In this document: positions 55,001 through 62,900 of the stretch, in pieces
How positions within the stretch are numbered: position 1 is the stretch's first letter
Layout of the letters: every line of letters begins with the position of its first letter
DNA from: Orbilia blumenaviensis
Taxonomy: Eukaryota; Ascomycota; Orbiliomycetes; Orbiliales; Orbiliaceae
Length of the DNA: 64,000 nucleotides
Reading direction: 5' to 3'
NCBI GenBank assembly: GCA_036872755.1
Contig: JAVHNS010000021.1
Span: 62,001-126,000 of the forward strand
The notes under the pieces: generated by a model
The model's input: the letters and a program-made list of their open reading frames with translations, nothing else
What the model was told of the DNA's origin: nothing
The model's database searches: none
Position numbers and translations under genes: made by a program

Positions 55001-55853
55001 CAAAGGCAAAATTTTTTCTTCCCAATTCTTTTACTGAAGTTGCTAAACGAGAATTTCCTTTTAAATAATACAAATGCATCATTAAACGTGAATGTAACCG
55101 ATTTGTTGAAGCACTTCCAACATACATAGAAACACCGTCTACAAGATTTATTATAATGTAAATACCAGCTAAACCTCTAAGGACATTTTTAGCTCTATCA
55201 CGTGATTTGGCTAAATGTAAGTTTTCAAACACAGCTTCTGCTTTTATATTATTATTTTTTAAAATAGTATATAATTTAGGTGACATACTAAAATGTAAAT
55301 AAGAATATTGTAAATCAAAATGTATTAAAAAACTTTCAGCATCGGACAATTCAGTTACAAAATAAGGAAAATCCAAAAATTGAAGCTCCAATAAATTTAA
55401 ATCTAAGGAGGTAAGCAAAGAAATTTTATATATATTGCACCATTTTAAGCTATGTACATAACCTAAGAAACCAGTAGCCATCATAGCTATTAAAATTACT
55501 GTACCAACTACTCAAGTAATAGTTCTTGGTGATTGATAACTTCCATAGTAGATACCTCTTCCGATATGCAGATATACCAAGAAGAAAAATGCAGAAGCCG
55601 TGTTAGAATGAAAATACCGAATTAATCAACCGTTGTTAACGTCTCTCATGATATGTTCAACAGAATTGAAAGCTTCAGCAACACTTGCATTATAGTGCAT
55701 AGCTAACGTAACACCAGTAACAATTTGAATTATTAAACAAACAGCTAATAAAGAACCAAAGTTTCAAGCAAAATTAAGATTAGAAGGTTGTGAACCGTCC
55801 ATTAAATATGAATTAAGTAATTTAATAAAAGGATGACTTTTTAATATACGCAT
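40022..55853 (-). CDS. cob: cob, cytochrome b (9 exons, 8 group I introns)
   Basis: The membrane quinol-oxidising core of complex III. Exons are 55853-55461, 53146-53124, 52779-52767, 50697-50690, 49069-49017, 46548-46533, 44452-44182, 42266-42224 and 40395-40022. They sum to 1194 nt (397 aa plus TAA), with introns after coding nt 393, 416, 429, 437, 490, 506, 777 and 820. The joined frame reads [40 protein letters not shown] and [16 protein letters not shown] across the small exons. All conserved haem-binding and Qo-site blocks are present (for example [15 protein letters not shown]). The exon 5/6 join closes the frame, but the base before exon 6 is A rather than G. The C-terminus is longer than usual, ending [18 protein letters not shown]. 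Codon use has TGA for Trp. Confidence 0.95.
40425..40480. repeat. GC-rich hairpin pair in cob intron 8
   Basis: GGCCGCGTGCTGCACGCGCGGC and GAGCGCCCACTGCGCGGGCGCTC-type stems stand side by side, between cob exon 9 and the endonuclease C-terminal fragment. Confidence 0.75.
40520..40830 (-). pseudogene. LAGLIDADG_2 C-terminal half, severed (cob intron 8)
   Basis: It begins at the second catalytic motif, here [18 protein letters not shown] (family: ALAYWLMGDGYWSKHG), so the catalytic Asp is replaced. It continues [19 protein letters not shown] and [20 protein letters not shown] and ends KEMLYKLGL at 40520. The matching N-terminal half lies at 41560-42000. Confidence 0.7.
40873..41445 (-). pseudogene. 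GIY-YIG endonuclease 3' part, inserted in a LAGLIDADG_2 gene (cob intron 8)
   Basis: 190 codons open in code 4: [18 protein letters not shown] (the C-terminal part of a GIY-YIG domain), [16 protein letters not shown] (NUMOD3-like) and two NUMOD1-like helix-turn-helix units ([20 protein letters not shown] and [17 protein letters not shown]), ending [17 protein letters not shown]. The GIY and YIG motifs themselves are missing, so the nuclease cannot cut. GC hairpin clusters border the insert on both sides. Confidence 0.75.
41500..41560. repeat. GC hairpin at the junction of the GIY-YIG insert
   Basis: GCAGCCCGCGCAT/ATGCGCGGGCTGC forms a 13-bp stem exactly where LAGLIDADG_2 homology stops (after IYEILTP). 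A second small hairpin (CATCGACCAAAAGTCGATG) lies at 40802-40820, where the C-terminal half resumes. Confidence 0.7.
41560..42000 (-). pseudogene. LAGLIDADG_2 N-terminal half, severed (cob intron 8)
   Basis: It reads [20 protein letters not shown] (motif 1, intact Asp), [40 protein letters not shown] and [14 protein letters not shown], where homology stops at a GC cluster. The catalytic second motif is only found 750 bp downstream, beyond a GIY-YIG fragment. Confidence 0.75.
42060..42223 (-). other. cob intron 8, group IB core
   Basis: Right after exon 8 (...PEW): P-like AAATGCTGGAAACTC, Q-like AAATCAGCAGGAAATTC and R-like CCTCAGAGACTATACATAAG. Confidence 0.8.
42301..43812 (-). CDS. LAGLIDADG ORF with membrane-like N-terminus and AP2-like C-terminus (cob intron 7)
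   Basis: 503 residues in code 4 from 43812 to TAA at 42301, uninterrupted. Residues about 5-50 are strongly hydrophobic ([20 protein letters not shown] and following). Nuclease-like motif 1 is [16 protein letters not shown] (about 107-122) and motif 2 is [15 protein letters not shown] (about 270-285), both with acidic residues. The blocks [14 protein letters not shown] and [12 protein letters not shown] follow. The last 55 residues ([10 protein letters not shown], then [17 protein letters not shown]) resemble an AP2-type DNA-binding fold, known from some mobile endonucleases; that call is tentative. Decayed relatives of this ORF lie downstream of cox3 at 59180-59900. It is among the best-preserved ORFs here. 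Confidence 0.72.
43960..44181 (-). other. cob intron 7, group I core (shared family)
   Basis: After exon 7: AAATTGCGGGAAAATT, then AAATTACGGGAACAGCCT, then CCGCGTATCTAAATCAA and GTAAAAGTGTAAAGAGTAG, the blocks shared with the family. The ORF follows the core. Confidence 0.65.
44548..45372 (-). CDS. LAGLIDADG_1 ORF of bI4 maturase type (cob intron 6)
   Basis: 274 residues from ATG at 45372, overlapping the end of the preceding ORF in another frame. Motif 1 is [16 protein letters not shown] and motif 2 is [16 protein letters not shown]. The block [20 protein letters not shown] near the C-terminus is typical of the yeast bI4/aI4-type maturase family. It may help fold the intron rather than cut DNA. 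Intact in code 4. Confidence 0.82.
45362..46522 (-). CDS. LAGLIDADG_1 homing endonuclease fused to cob exon 6 (cob intron 6)
   Basis: 386 residues; the frame also continues upstream into the 16-nt exon 6 (WGG, then [14 protein letters not shown]). Motif 1 is [15 protein letters not shown] and motif 2 is [17 protein letters not shown]. The family blocks are intact ([20 protein letters not shown]) and it ends [12 protein letters not shown]. This intron carries two complete LAGLIDADG genes, this one and the bI4-type ORF downstream. Confidence 0.85.
47020..47275 (-). pseudogene. C-terminal part of a bI3-type LAGLIDADG_1 maturase, severed (cob intron 5)
   Basis: It begins at the motif-2 remnant [20 protein letters not shown] and continues [20 protein letters not shown], then [20 protein letters not shown] and [14 protein letters not shown]. 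The matching N-terminal part ends 1.16 kb upstream at DWIVGF (about 48430). Confidence 0.75.
47356..48430 (-). pseudogene. LAGLIDADG_2 + NUMOD1 gene inserted in the bI3-type ORF (cob intron 5)
   Basis: Motif 1 is [16 protein letters not shown], after a leader with [18 protein letters not shown]. Motif 2 is [21 protein letters not shown] at 47679-47677 (after VRYNL) and at least one other stop interrupt the frame; beyond it are [16 protein letters not shown] and [18 protein letters not shown]1-like helix-turn-helix follows in frame ([20 protein letters not shown]), ending [15 protein letters not shown]1 after a LAGLIDADG_2 enzyme is an unusual order. Confidence 0.7.
48435..49016 (-). pseudogene. 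N-terminal part of a bI3-type LAGLIDADG_1 maturase (cob intron 5)
   Basis: In frame with cob exon 5: [20 protein letters not shown], then motif 1 [23 protein letters not shown]-type blocks and [19 protein letters not shown]. The frame reaches FFRDWIVGF, just before where motif 2 should start, and family similarity then ends. The remainder is at 47020-47275. Confidence 0.75.
49149..50470 (-). CDS. LAGLIDADG_1 endonuclease with NUMOD1-like tail (cob intron 4)
   Basis: About 440 codons open in code 4; no ATG, and the frame is open from about 50470 ([17 protein letters not shown]). Motif 1 is [17 protein letters not shown] and motif 2 is [19 protein letters not shown]-terminal extension of about 70 residues contains a helix-turn-helix-like stretch ([19 protein letters not shown]) of NUMOD1 type, unusual on LAGLIDADG_1 enzymes. 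It lies in a group IB intron bounded by an 8-nt exon upstream. It looks intact. Confidence 0.75.
50555..50689 (-). other. cob intron 4, group IB core
   Basis: Starts right after the 8-nt exon: TATATGCTGGAAACTTC (P-like), AATCAGCAGATTTAC (Q-like), ATCTCAGAGACTATATGTG (R-like) and TGATATAGTCCAATTT (S-like). Confidence 0.8.
51123..52766 (-). CDS. Fused LAGLIDADG_1 + LAGLIDADG_2 ORF, intact frame (cob intron 3)
   Basis: One reading frame from cob exon 3 (SLWG) to a stop at 51123, about 548 codons, with TGA as Trp and no break. The N-terminal half is a bI3-like LAGLIDADG_1 protein: [17 protein letters not shown], then [16 protein letters not shown] and [20 protein letters not shown]. Its end, SQIIYPP, runs directly into a LAGLIDADG_2 protein: [17 protein letters not shown], then [16 protein letters not shown], ending PTMKYKILP. 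In the second half the two catalytic positions are Asn (GNANLE, NNG) where the family has Asp (GDA, DDG). The protein may combine an active first nuclease or maturase with a catalytically dead second one. Confidence 0.82.
52780..53123 (-). other. cob intron 2, ORF-less group I intron (shared family)
   Basis: 344 nt, inserted inside the Met codon of GQMS (exon ends CAAAT, intron ends in G). Core blocks: AAATTCCGGGGATTTCTTAAAG, the GCGGATCTAAATCAGA block and GTAGTTACAC after a modified GTAAAAGAGCAACGA-type block. No coding content. Confidence 0.8.
53396..53710 (-). pseudogene. C-terminal part of the outer GIY-YIG gene, severed (cob intron 1)
   Basis: Starts CGAGATAATTATAGTG (RDNYS), then [18 protein letters not shown] with NUMOD3-like repeats, [12 protein letters not shown], and a NUMOD1-like end ([19 protein letters not shown]), ending [10 protein letters not shown] at 53396. 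It continues the GIY-YIG gene whose first part ends in the same RDNYS at 54821-54836. Confidence 0.8.
53695..53710. repeat. Flanking direct repeat, right copy
   Basis: Plus-strand CACTATAATTATCTCG; it matches 54821-54836 (CACTATAGTTATCTCG) at 15 of 16 positions. The two copies bracket the inserted GIY-YIG gene. Confidence 0.8.
53956..54820 (-). pseudogene. Inner GIY-YIG endonuclease inserted in another GIY-YIG gene (cob intron 1)
   Basis: A leader ([20 protein letters not shown]), then the catalytic core [20 protein letters not shown] (GIY, YVG) and [19 protein letters not shown]3-like repeats follow ([43 protein letters not shown]). One frameshift near 54180, in a run of A, separates the remaining NUMOD3/NUMOD1 end ([34 protein letters not shown], stop at 53956). 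Otherwise complete. It is bracketed by the 16-bp repeats. Confidence 0.8.
54821..54836. repeat. Flanking direct repeat, left copy
   Basis: Plus-strand CACTATAGTTATCTCG, encoding RDNYS on the minus strand at the point where the outer GIY-YIG gene is interrupted. Partner at 53695-53710. Confidence 0.8.
54837..55460 (-). pseudogene. Outer GIY-YIG gene, N-terminal part, with LAGLIDADG trace and cob fusion (cob intron 1)
   Basis: In frame with cob exon 1. First comes a LAGLIDADG_1-like trace ([18 protein letters not shown]) with no second motif. Then [20 protein letters not shown] and the GIY-YIG core, [13 protein letters not shown] and SMYVGSAST (GIY, YVG), followed by [15 protein letters not shown] and [17 protein letters not shown]. 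The gene then breaks at the 16-bp repeat; its C-terminus lies at 53396-53710. Host exon, LAGLIDADG trace and two GIY-YIG domains can be read in one continuous frame down to 54156. Confidence 0.78.
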
Positions 55854-58200
55854 TTTTTAGTATTTTTTATTTTTTTTTTTATTTTTTTTAGTTACTTTCA
55901 CACTATTGATTATAAAATATAATTTACTAAATTATATTATTATTTTTTGTACACAAAAATTTAAATTTAGATAAGAGTCAGATGAGTAAATATTTCTAAT
56001 GGTGGTTATTCATTCTTTATCGCTTAATTTTAGCCTTTATATATTTTTTATTAAAAAAAAACTTAAAATTTTAAAAAAAGTACTTCTAATTATAATTTAA
56101 TTAAATAAAATATTAATTAAATTAATTTAATTAATATTTTATACTTATTTTATTCCAATAAAAATAAAGTTTTAATTTTCAAACTATAATTATCAAATAA
56201 TTTAACAATAAAAATATTTATTGGATATAATTTATAGAAATTAAAAGTTAAAAAGACACTTAAGGTAAAATAATTATATAAAAGAAACTTAATTTTTATT
56301 ATTTAGCAAGAGAATTAAAAACATAGACTTCCGCGTGCGAAGCATGCGGAATGCCAGCCGACTCTTAAGACTGTTCAGCTAAAAATAAGCAATATTTAAA
56401 TATAAAATTAAATAAAGCAAATTAAAGAATAAAAGTTTTATTATTACTGAATAAAAGATAATAAAAAAAAATTTTAAATTATTTAGTATTTACTAATTTA
56501 TATAAAGATAATAAACTAATATTTAAATAGTATAGCGCCCGTTTTATAATGGTCGATGTTAAGAGGGGGGGGAGTAAGGAAGACTAAATATTCTAAGCTA
56601 GATGTGTTATATAATAAAAAAAAAATTAAAGTATTTACCTAATTATTAAATATAAATTATTAAATATTATCTAATCGCTACATTATATATCGATTAATTA
56701 AAAGTTTATAACGCTACTGACCGGAACATTAGTAAAGGTTTACTTAAATTATGTTTATTGTTTATATTAATAAATATTTTATTTAAATTATTAAAATCCC
56801 ATGTATTTCTGAGTTATATTCTAAATCCATATCATTAATAATTGTATTTGACGTTTTAGTTTTTTTTTATATTAAAGTAACTTTAATATTTTAGGTACTT
56901 TTTATGAACCAAATTAAATTTTTAGTCAGAGCATGGTCGAAGGCCGCGCGTAACGCGCGGACGTCTAAATAATTTTTATTAGTAAAATACAAGTTTCATC
57001 AAATTTTCTAATAGTATATCTAATACTTAAATTTTTAATTAAGTAATAGGGAAGAACCAGTAAATAAAATATTATAATTATAAATCTATAAAAATATTAT
57101 TTATTGATACATCGCCTTGGGTCAAACACCTAGCGATATAAAGGACGGCCTCCAGCCGCCTTCGATGTTTAGATATTATTATATTTTTATAACATTATAT
57201 ATAAATTTTACTAATAAAGACTATAGAATAAATTCGATTCCAATAAAAAAATTTGTATAAAAATTCTATAATAAAATTATAATTTCTATAAAACCAAATA
57301 ATTTTGGTATAACTTTTCGTTAAAATTTTAGCGTAAATCTGTAATCTCCCCAGCGCCTCGGTTTTTAGTCGAAACGCAGACGCTAATTTTATCATATAAA
57401 ACAATCTAAAATTAATAAATTTAATAGTATAGACTATTTACGGAAACGTCAAGAGATACGACGCGCACATAGCGCGGCACCGTAAATTTATTCAACAAAT
57501 AAAATATTCGTTAATTTAACTATAAAAAAATAATTTTATAATTATTATATCAAGAATAAATAACGATATATTTAAAAGATAAATGATTTAACTATTTTAA
57601 TTACTGATTATATTAGCTACTAATTACATAAACCTAATGCTACGTTTCCTCAGAATTTTTAATGCATGTAGGGTTAAATTTATTTTCTAGGCAAAGCTAT
57701 AAATTATATTTCAATCTTTAATAGTCCGGTGCGCGCTACGCGCGTAACACGCGCCGTTCTTTATATATGAAGATTAGTAGTCGTTACTTGTGTTTTTATT
57801 ACATAGTATTAAGGTTTGCTTAATTATATTATAATACTTAATTAAAACAAATTATTAAAAATTAATAGATGAAATAAATATATTTCTCATAAAATTTTAT
57901 CAAAACCAGACCAGGATGATTTAAGGTTAATATTAAGATTTGAATTCTTATACAAAAAAATGTATTCAAAAATATAAAAAATTTATAATATCAACGAAAT
58001 TTATAAAAAAAATATTGGATGCCCCCTTCCTCGCATTCAACTTATAGATAACCAATATAATTTATCTTCTAATTCCAAAAAAAGTAAACTAACAATGAAA
58101 CAGCTTTGCTAATTTAAGTAGAATACTATATTTATTAAAAAGTTAACTAGATAAAAAAATATATAAACAAATAATTGTTAAGAAACTTTACTTGAAATAT
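55854..58200. other. Spacer between cox3 and cob, no gene seen
   Basis: Very AT-rich, with several GC clusters: 56330-56362 (CCGCGTGCGAAGCATGCGG hairpin), 56938-56965 (CCGCGCGTAACGCGCGG hairpin), 57143-57165, 57455-57480 and 57722-57758 (GCGCGCTACGCGCGT). A block at 57990-58080 recurs at 58945-59035. No tRNA or conserved frame was found. Confidence 0.5.
57990..58080. repeat. Diverged direct repeat, copy 1
   Basis: It shares ACCAATATAATTTATCTTCT and flanking order with 58945-59035 (ACCAATGTAATTTATCTTCT). Each copy also has a C-rich box (GCCCCCTTCCTCGCA here, GCCCACCCACGCA there). Confidence 0.55.
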
Positions 58201-58249
58201 CTTTTTTTTATAGTATTATCCACTTTATAATACTAGTTCCATAGGAGTT

Positions 58250-58680
58250 ATTCTTTAACAAAATTTAACCGCAGATTTACTGGAATGTAAATTCGATTAC
58301 GTTTATATATTGTATAATTTAATTCAAATTTTTTGTTAAACACAGTAATTAAACGTTCAACCTTTTTCTTTTTTTAACATTTGTTGCTAAATATATACCT
58401 TTCCCTGTTCAACCGTTATCTCCTATATGTCAATGAGTTAAACTAATAGATCTTAAATTTTCAAGGATAGCATCAGATGGAATGACTTTTCCTTATTTAT
58501 ATAAAACATATTGTATAACTTATTTAAATATTTAAAAGATTTAGTATTAAATTGTAGATATTAATACATTTTTTTACCGTAATACATAAAGAAGGTGTAG
58601 TCATATTACATTTGCCTGCATTAAAAAAGAAATTAAAAACATATATAATATAATCTATATGAATATTTTGAACTAACTTT
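58250..58680 (-). pseudogene. LAGLIDADG_2 endonuclease remnant
   Basis: The minus strand reads VIPSDAILENLRSISLTHWH, then IGDNGWTG (a weakened second motif), and further blocks in other frames. It is heavily decayed and lies in the spacer downstream of cox3, not in a recognised intron. Confidence 0.5.
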
Positions 58681-58944
58681 AAGTACCACCATTATTATAA
58701 TTTTTACTAAATAACCGTCGCTAATAACAATTTCTATGATAACTTGTTTTAAGTAATCATCATTTTTAGAATTTAGCTTACCGTTGAACTAACACTCAAA
58801 AAGGATCTAATTAAAACTAAGTTAATTAAAAACATGATCAAGATCGCCAAAAATATAGCTGTCTAATAATAACAAAAGGAAAGTAATGATTAGGAATCCT
58901 AGTAATAAACTGAAATATATAAAAAGTCAAACATCAACTTGGGA

Positions 58945-59035
58945 AGAAAATATAGAAAATTTTTTAAGGTAATATAGAGTGCCCACCCACGCACTCTATT
59001 ATAGACAACAACCAATGTAATTTATCTTCTTAATA
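58945..59035. repeat. Diverged direct repeat, copy 2
   Basis: Partner of 57990-58080. The GC box GAGTGCCCACCCACGCACTC can form a hairpin (GAGTGC/GCACTC). Confidence 0.55.
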
Positions 59036-59179
59036 ATAAACAATTAAACAACCTTATTAATAGTAACTAAATATGAAAAGCAACAAAAACAAGATTAAAG
59101 AAATTATTTAATTTTAAATTATTATATTAATAAAAGGACATTTAAAATTATAATGTTATTACTTTCATGTACGTTTTTA

Positions 59180-59900
59180 TAACAAATCTAATCAATACTC
59201 CTTAGGTTTAAAATTTTTATTAGGTACACTATAATAAATTTAGAATTTTAATATAATCAATTTTAGTTAAATATTACTTTTCATTATAAATATCTGCAAC
59301 AAGTAATAATAATTCAAATGCATTTTTTCTTCAATAAAGTCAATCTTTATACTCAGCTAATAAAGGTAATATTTTTTCAAATATTATATTACCTGAATAC
59401 TTTAAACAAATCATATCGGCTCTATGTGATAAATTAGGTTATACTTTAATAAATTTAGCTACAATATTTTAGAGGTGTATATTATAATCTGTACGTTTTT
59501 GACTAACAAAGCTAAACACAGGTTTAAAATAAAAATTAGGAGCTTTAGATTTAGGTTCATTAAAAACAAATTCTAAATTACCATCTCCTATAAACAATTC
59601 TAATATAAAAAAAGATATTTGGTAAATTATTTTTTTCTCCTATAACCTTAATATTAACAGAGTCTAATTCAGAACAATTAAACAAAAGTTTTTTGACTAA
59701 AGAAATTTTTCTTTCTTGTCCTTCTGAATTAATAGTATATACTAAATGTATTAATTCTGATACAAAATTTTGATCAAAAGATTTTAAAATATTTATAAAA
59801 GATTTAAAATTTTCATCTACATTAAATTTTGTGGAATTAAATTCATTATCAAATTTTTCAAATTTTACTAAAATATTATTTAAGTTTTTAATACCTAATG
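59180..59900 (-). pseudogene. Decayed relative of the cob intron-7 LAGLIDADG ORF, downstream of cox3
   Basis: Blocks correspond in order to the ORF at 42301-43812: ELIHLVYTINSEGQERKISL against ELVYLAYSL..., then NNLPNIFF before a frameshift, IGDGNLEFVF (motif 2), and DWLYWRKNAFELLLLVADI against [16 protein letters not shown]. Several stops and shifts. It starts about 100 bp after the cox3 stop, so it is a stranded endonuclease. Confidence 0.6.
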
Positions 59901-59904
59901 CTAA

Positions 59905-59972
59905 ATATAAAAAGTATTCTTAATTCTCACATAGAAAATATAAAAGGTATTCTTAATTGCAACATAAGAAAT
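59905..59972. repeat. Short tandem duplication
   Basis: Two copies of about 33 bp, AAATATAAAAAGTATTCTTAATT and AAATATAAAAGGTATTCTTAATT plus similar tails, just downstream of the cox3 stop. Confidence 0.6.
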
Positions 59973-59999
59973 AAAAATTAAATATGCGACCACTTAAAA

Positions 60000-62900
60000 C
60001 TATGAACCTCAATAATAAACAGAAACATACAAGAAAAGTCATACACTCGGCAATACAGAGTCAAATTGTAAACTTACATAAATTAAAAAAATATGTAAAT
60101 CTTTATCTTCAAATTATATTTTATATTATTAATTCTTAAAGTTACATTTGGTCTGCCTACTGGTTTCGTCTTAGAATAAATTATTCAATTTAAGGACCTA
60201 GCTACCAGATTTATATTCTTTTTTAAAGAAAAAATAGAGCATATCTTAATATTAACATATAACTACCGTCTGCCCGTTGCGCTTTTACACCTCATCATAA
60301 AATTGATGACGTAATTTAGTTCCGCGATTACCCATTATTTTTTAAACATCTTTATTCTTGTTACCTTACACGAGTAATAAATTCATCCATTTAATTATTT
60401 TAAAATTAAATTTGGTAAATAAAGTTTTAGGATGTTACCGGAGTTTGGTAGTTTGATGCGTTCAATAAAAGCTGCTAACTTTTTTGCACATCAACGAACA
60501 TGGCTCACGAATTTTATCTTATTCTTATAATCATTTAGGATAGAACATTCGTTTGATAATTCATCTTTGAATTCAATAGAGTACACCTAAAGTAATACAT
60601 GGATAAATTAATCCATAATAACCAACTATCATCTACTCATTACTCTTTTACAGTCCGTATTAAGGATTTGATTTAGATCCGCGGTTTTATATTTATCTTA
60701 CCTCTTATTACCTTACATGAGTAATTAGTTCATCCTCTTACAATTTTTCAACTATTAGCTTGGTAGATAAGCTTTAATAAGTTCCCGGAATTTGATAGTT
60801 AAAGCACAATAAAAAAGAGTTCAAATTCTTTTTAGCATGCCAGTAAAGGATAGAAGCTTCAAACCCGAGATGCACAGCTATTTTATCTTTAACCTTATTT
60901 GTTGAATCCCGTCATTTTTCTATGATATGAGCTTTACCTATAAATTTAAAAATTATTTCATCGAATTTATATTAATTTCAACAAAACATTTAATAAATCC
61001 AGGGAATAGGGTAAACATACAAATCTTTTAAAGAAGATAGGTTGATAAATTGAGACTCTTTTTAAAGAGCCGTTAGAGTACACCTTAACACAAATGAAGC
61101 TTGTGAACACCATCTACTCGTTGCGCTTTTACAGCTTAAATAGCAAATAAATATTATTATAAACTTATTAAATGGCATATCTAAGTTCTGACTTAGTTCC
61201 ACGATATCCCATTTCCCTTTTAGGTAATATATATTTGTTACCATACTTGAGTAATTAATTCAACCACTTAATCCTTTTACTTTTAAGCTTGGCATATAAT
61301 ATCTTTAGGGAGTTTTCGGAATTTGGTGTTACTCACACATAATAAGTTTACCAGACTTATTAGCATGATTATCTGTTGAATGGTAAGCAAGTATTCTTCA
61401 GAAACCAACAGCAATAAAAATAGTACCAATTATAACCGTGTCTGTCATTACTTTAGCATATCGAATAAATTAAAGATGTAAAACCCTATTAATACGACTT
61501 AACTATAACATAAAGTTATTTCCTTATTTCTAAGGGATACTGAGTATACCTTAATTACAAAGAAGGCAGATTCAAAATTTTAATGTTTTCTTTTGTAACA
61601 ACTATCGTCTACTCGATGCGCTTTTCCATATTTAACATATAAATATAGGTTAGTTCCGTGATTACCCTTTTAAGTTTCCTTAATACAATAAATTATTACC
61701 TTACCCATTATTATTAGTATAGTACTTATTATTAGACTTTTCGCTATATAAGCCGGTATTATTGTCTTTAGGGATTCCCCGGAATTTGATAGTTTAGTAA
61801 TTATCCTTAAATTAAATTTTACTTTTACATACCTCAAGCAATAAAAGTAGTACCAAATTGGATATACTTTTTTCAGCGCGAAGCGCAGAGATTTAAGCCT
61901 AAGTGGCTAAACATGGAGGGAATCCGTCTAGATGATCTATACTTTTATTAAATAAAGTATGTCATTTAAGATAGAGACTTATCTACCTTTATTTATCCCA
62001 AATTTAATTTTACAAACTTGGCTAAACCCTGCTAGAGTAAAATGATCCTTGGTTTTTATTATTTCGGCTATTTTACATAAATCTTAGAAGTCTTTTAATC
62101 TTTCACCTTTAATATTATATTTACGGAAAAATGGTATAACATTTTCATAATTATCTGAAAAAGTATAACATTGTAAACTTGTTCGATTTAAGATGGAATA
62201 TAAGAACCACAGCCAAATAAATCCACCATACTTCTGCGAAGCTGATATTCATCCATACTATATTAAGATATACTAAATACTAATCTTACATCGATTATAG
62301 AAGAATCTTTGTATTCAGTAATGGCGAAACAACCATTTGTTGTAAATACCGCCATTCAATAATAATGAGGTATTTTTATATTTACATCTAAAGATTTTAA
62401 AGCTGGTATAGTATTAGGGAAAGAAGCCTTTAATGCATCAGTTAAATCCAAGTTAATAGACGCTTTATTAGATAAAATATTCTGTAAACCTTCCATAGTT
62501 AAATGTTTCTTAGCTTTAACCATCTCTACTGATGATTTAAAAAGTAATAAATCTCCTTGTTTTTTAATTATTAAAGGATATTTAACAAAATGAGGTATGA
62601 TTTTAGTAGTTAAATCATCTATAGAAGATACAAAATATGCACAGTTTTTTCCTTAGAAATTCTACCTATGCCGCCAAAATAAGTTTTAATTTCTTCCAGA
62701 AGTGGTAAATATCGTGAATGAAGACAGATTGAAAATACAGCTTCTACATACCAGCCTATTAGAGTTTTTTTTAGTTTTTCTAACTCTATTAGAAAAACAC
62801 CCTTCTGCAACTATAAAGCCTGTAATAAATAAAGGATTAATTTCACTAAATTCCTTACCCTTATTTAATTTTAAGGGTAACTTAAGGGAAGTAATTGTAG

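Noticed and set aside
57195..57404. Minus-strand frame of 69 codons
   Set aside because: AT-rich low-complexity translation with no motif, in a long non-coding spacer.
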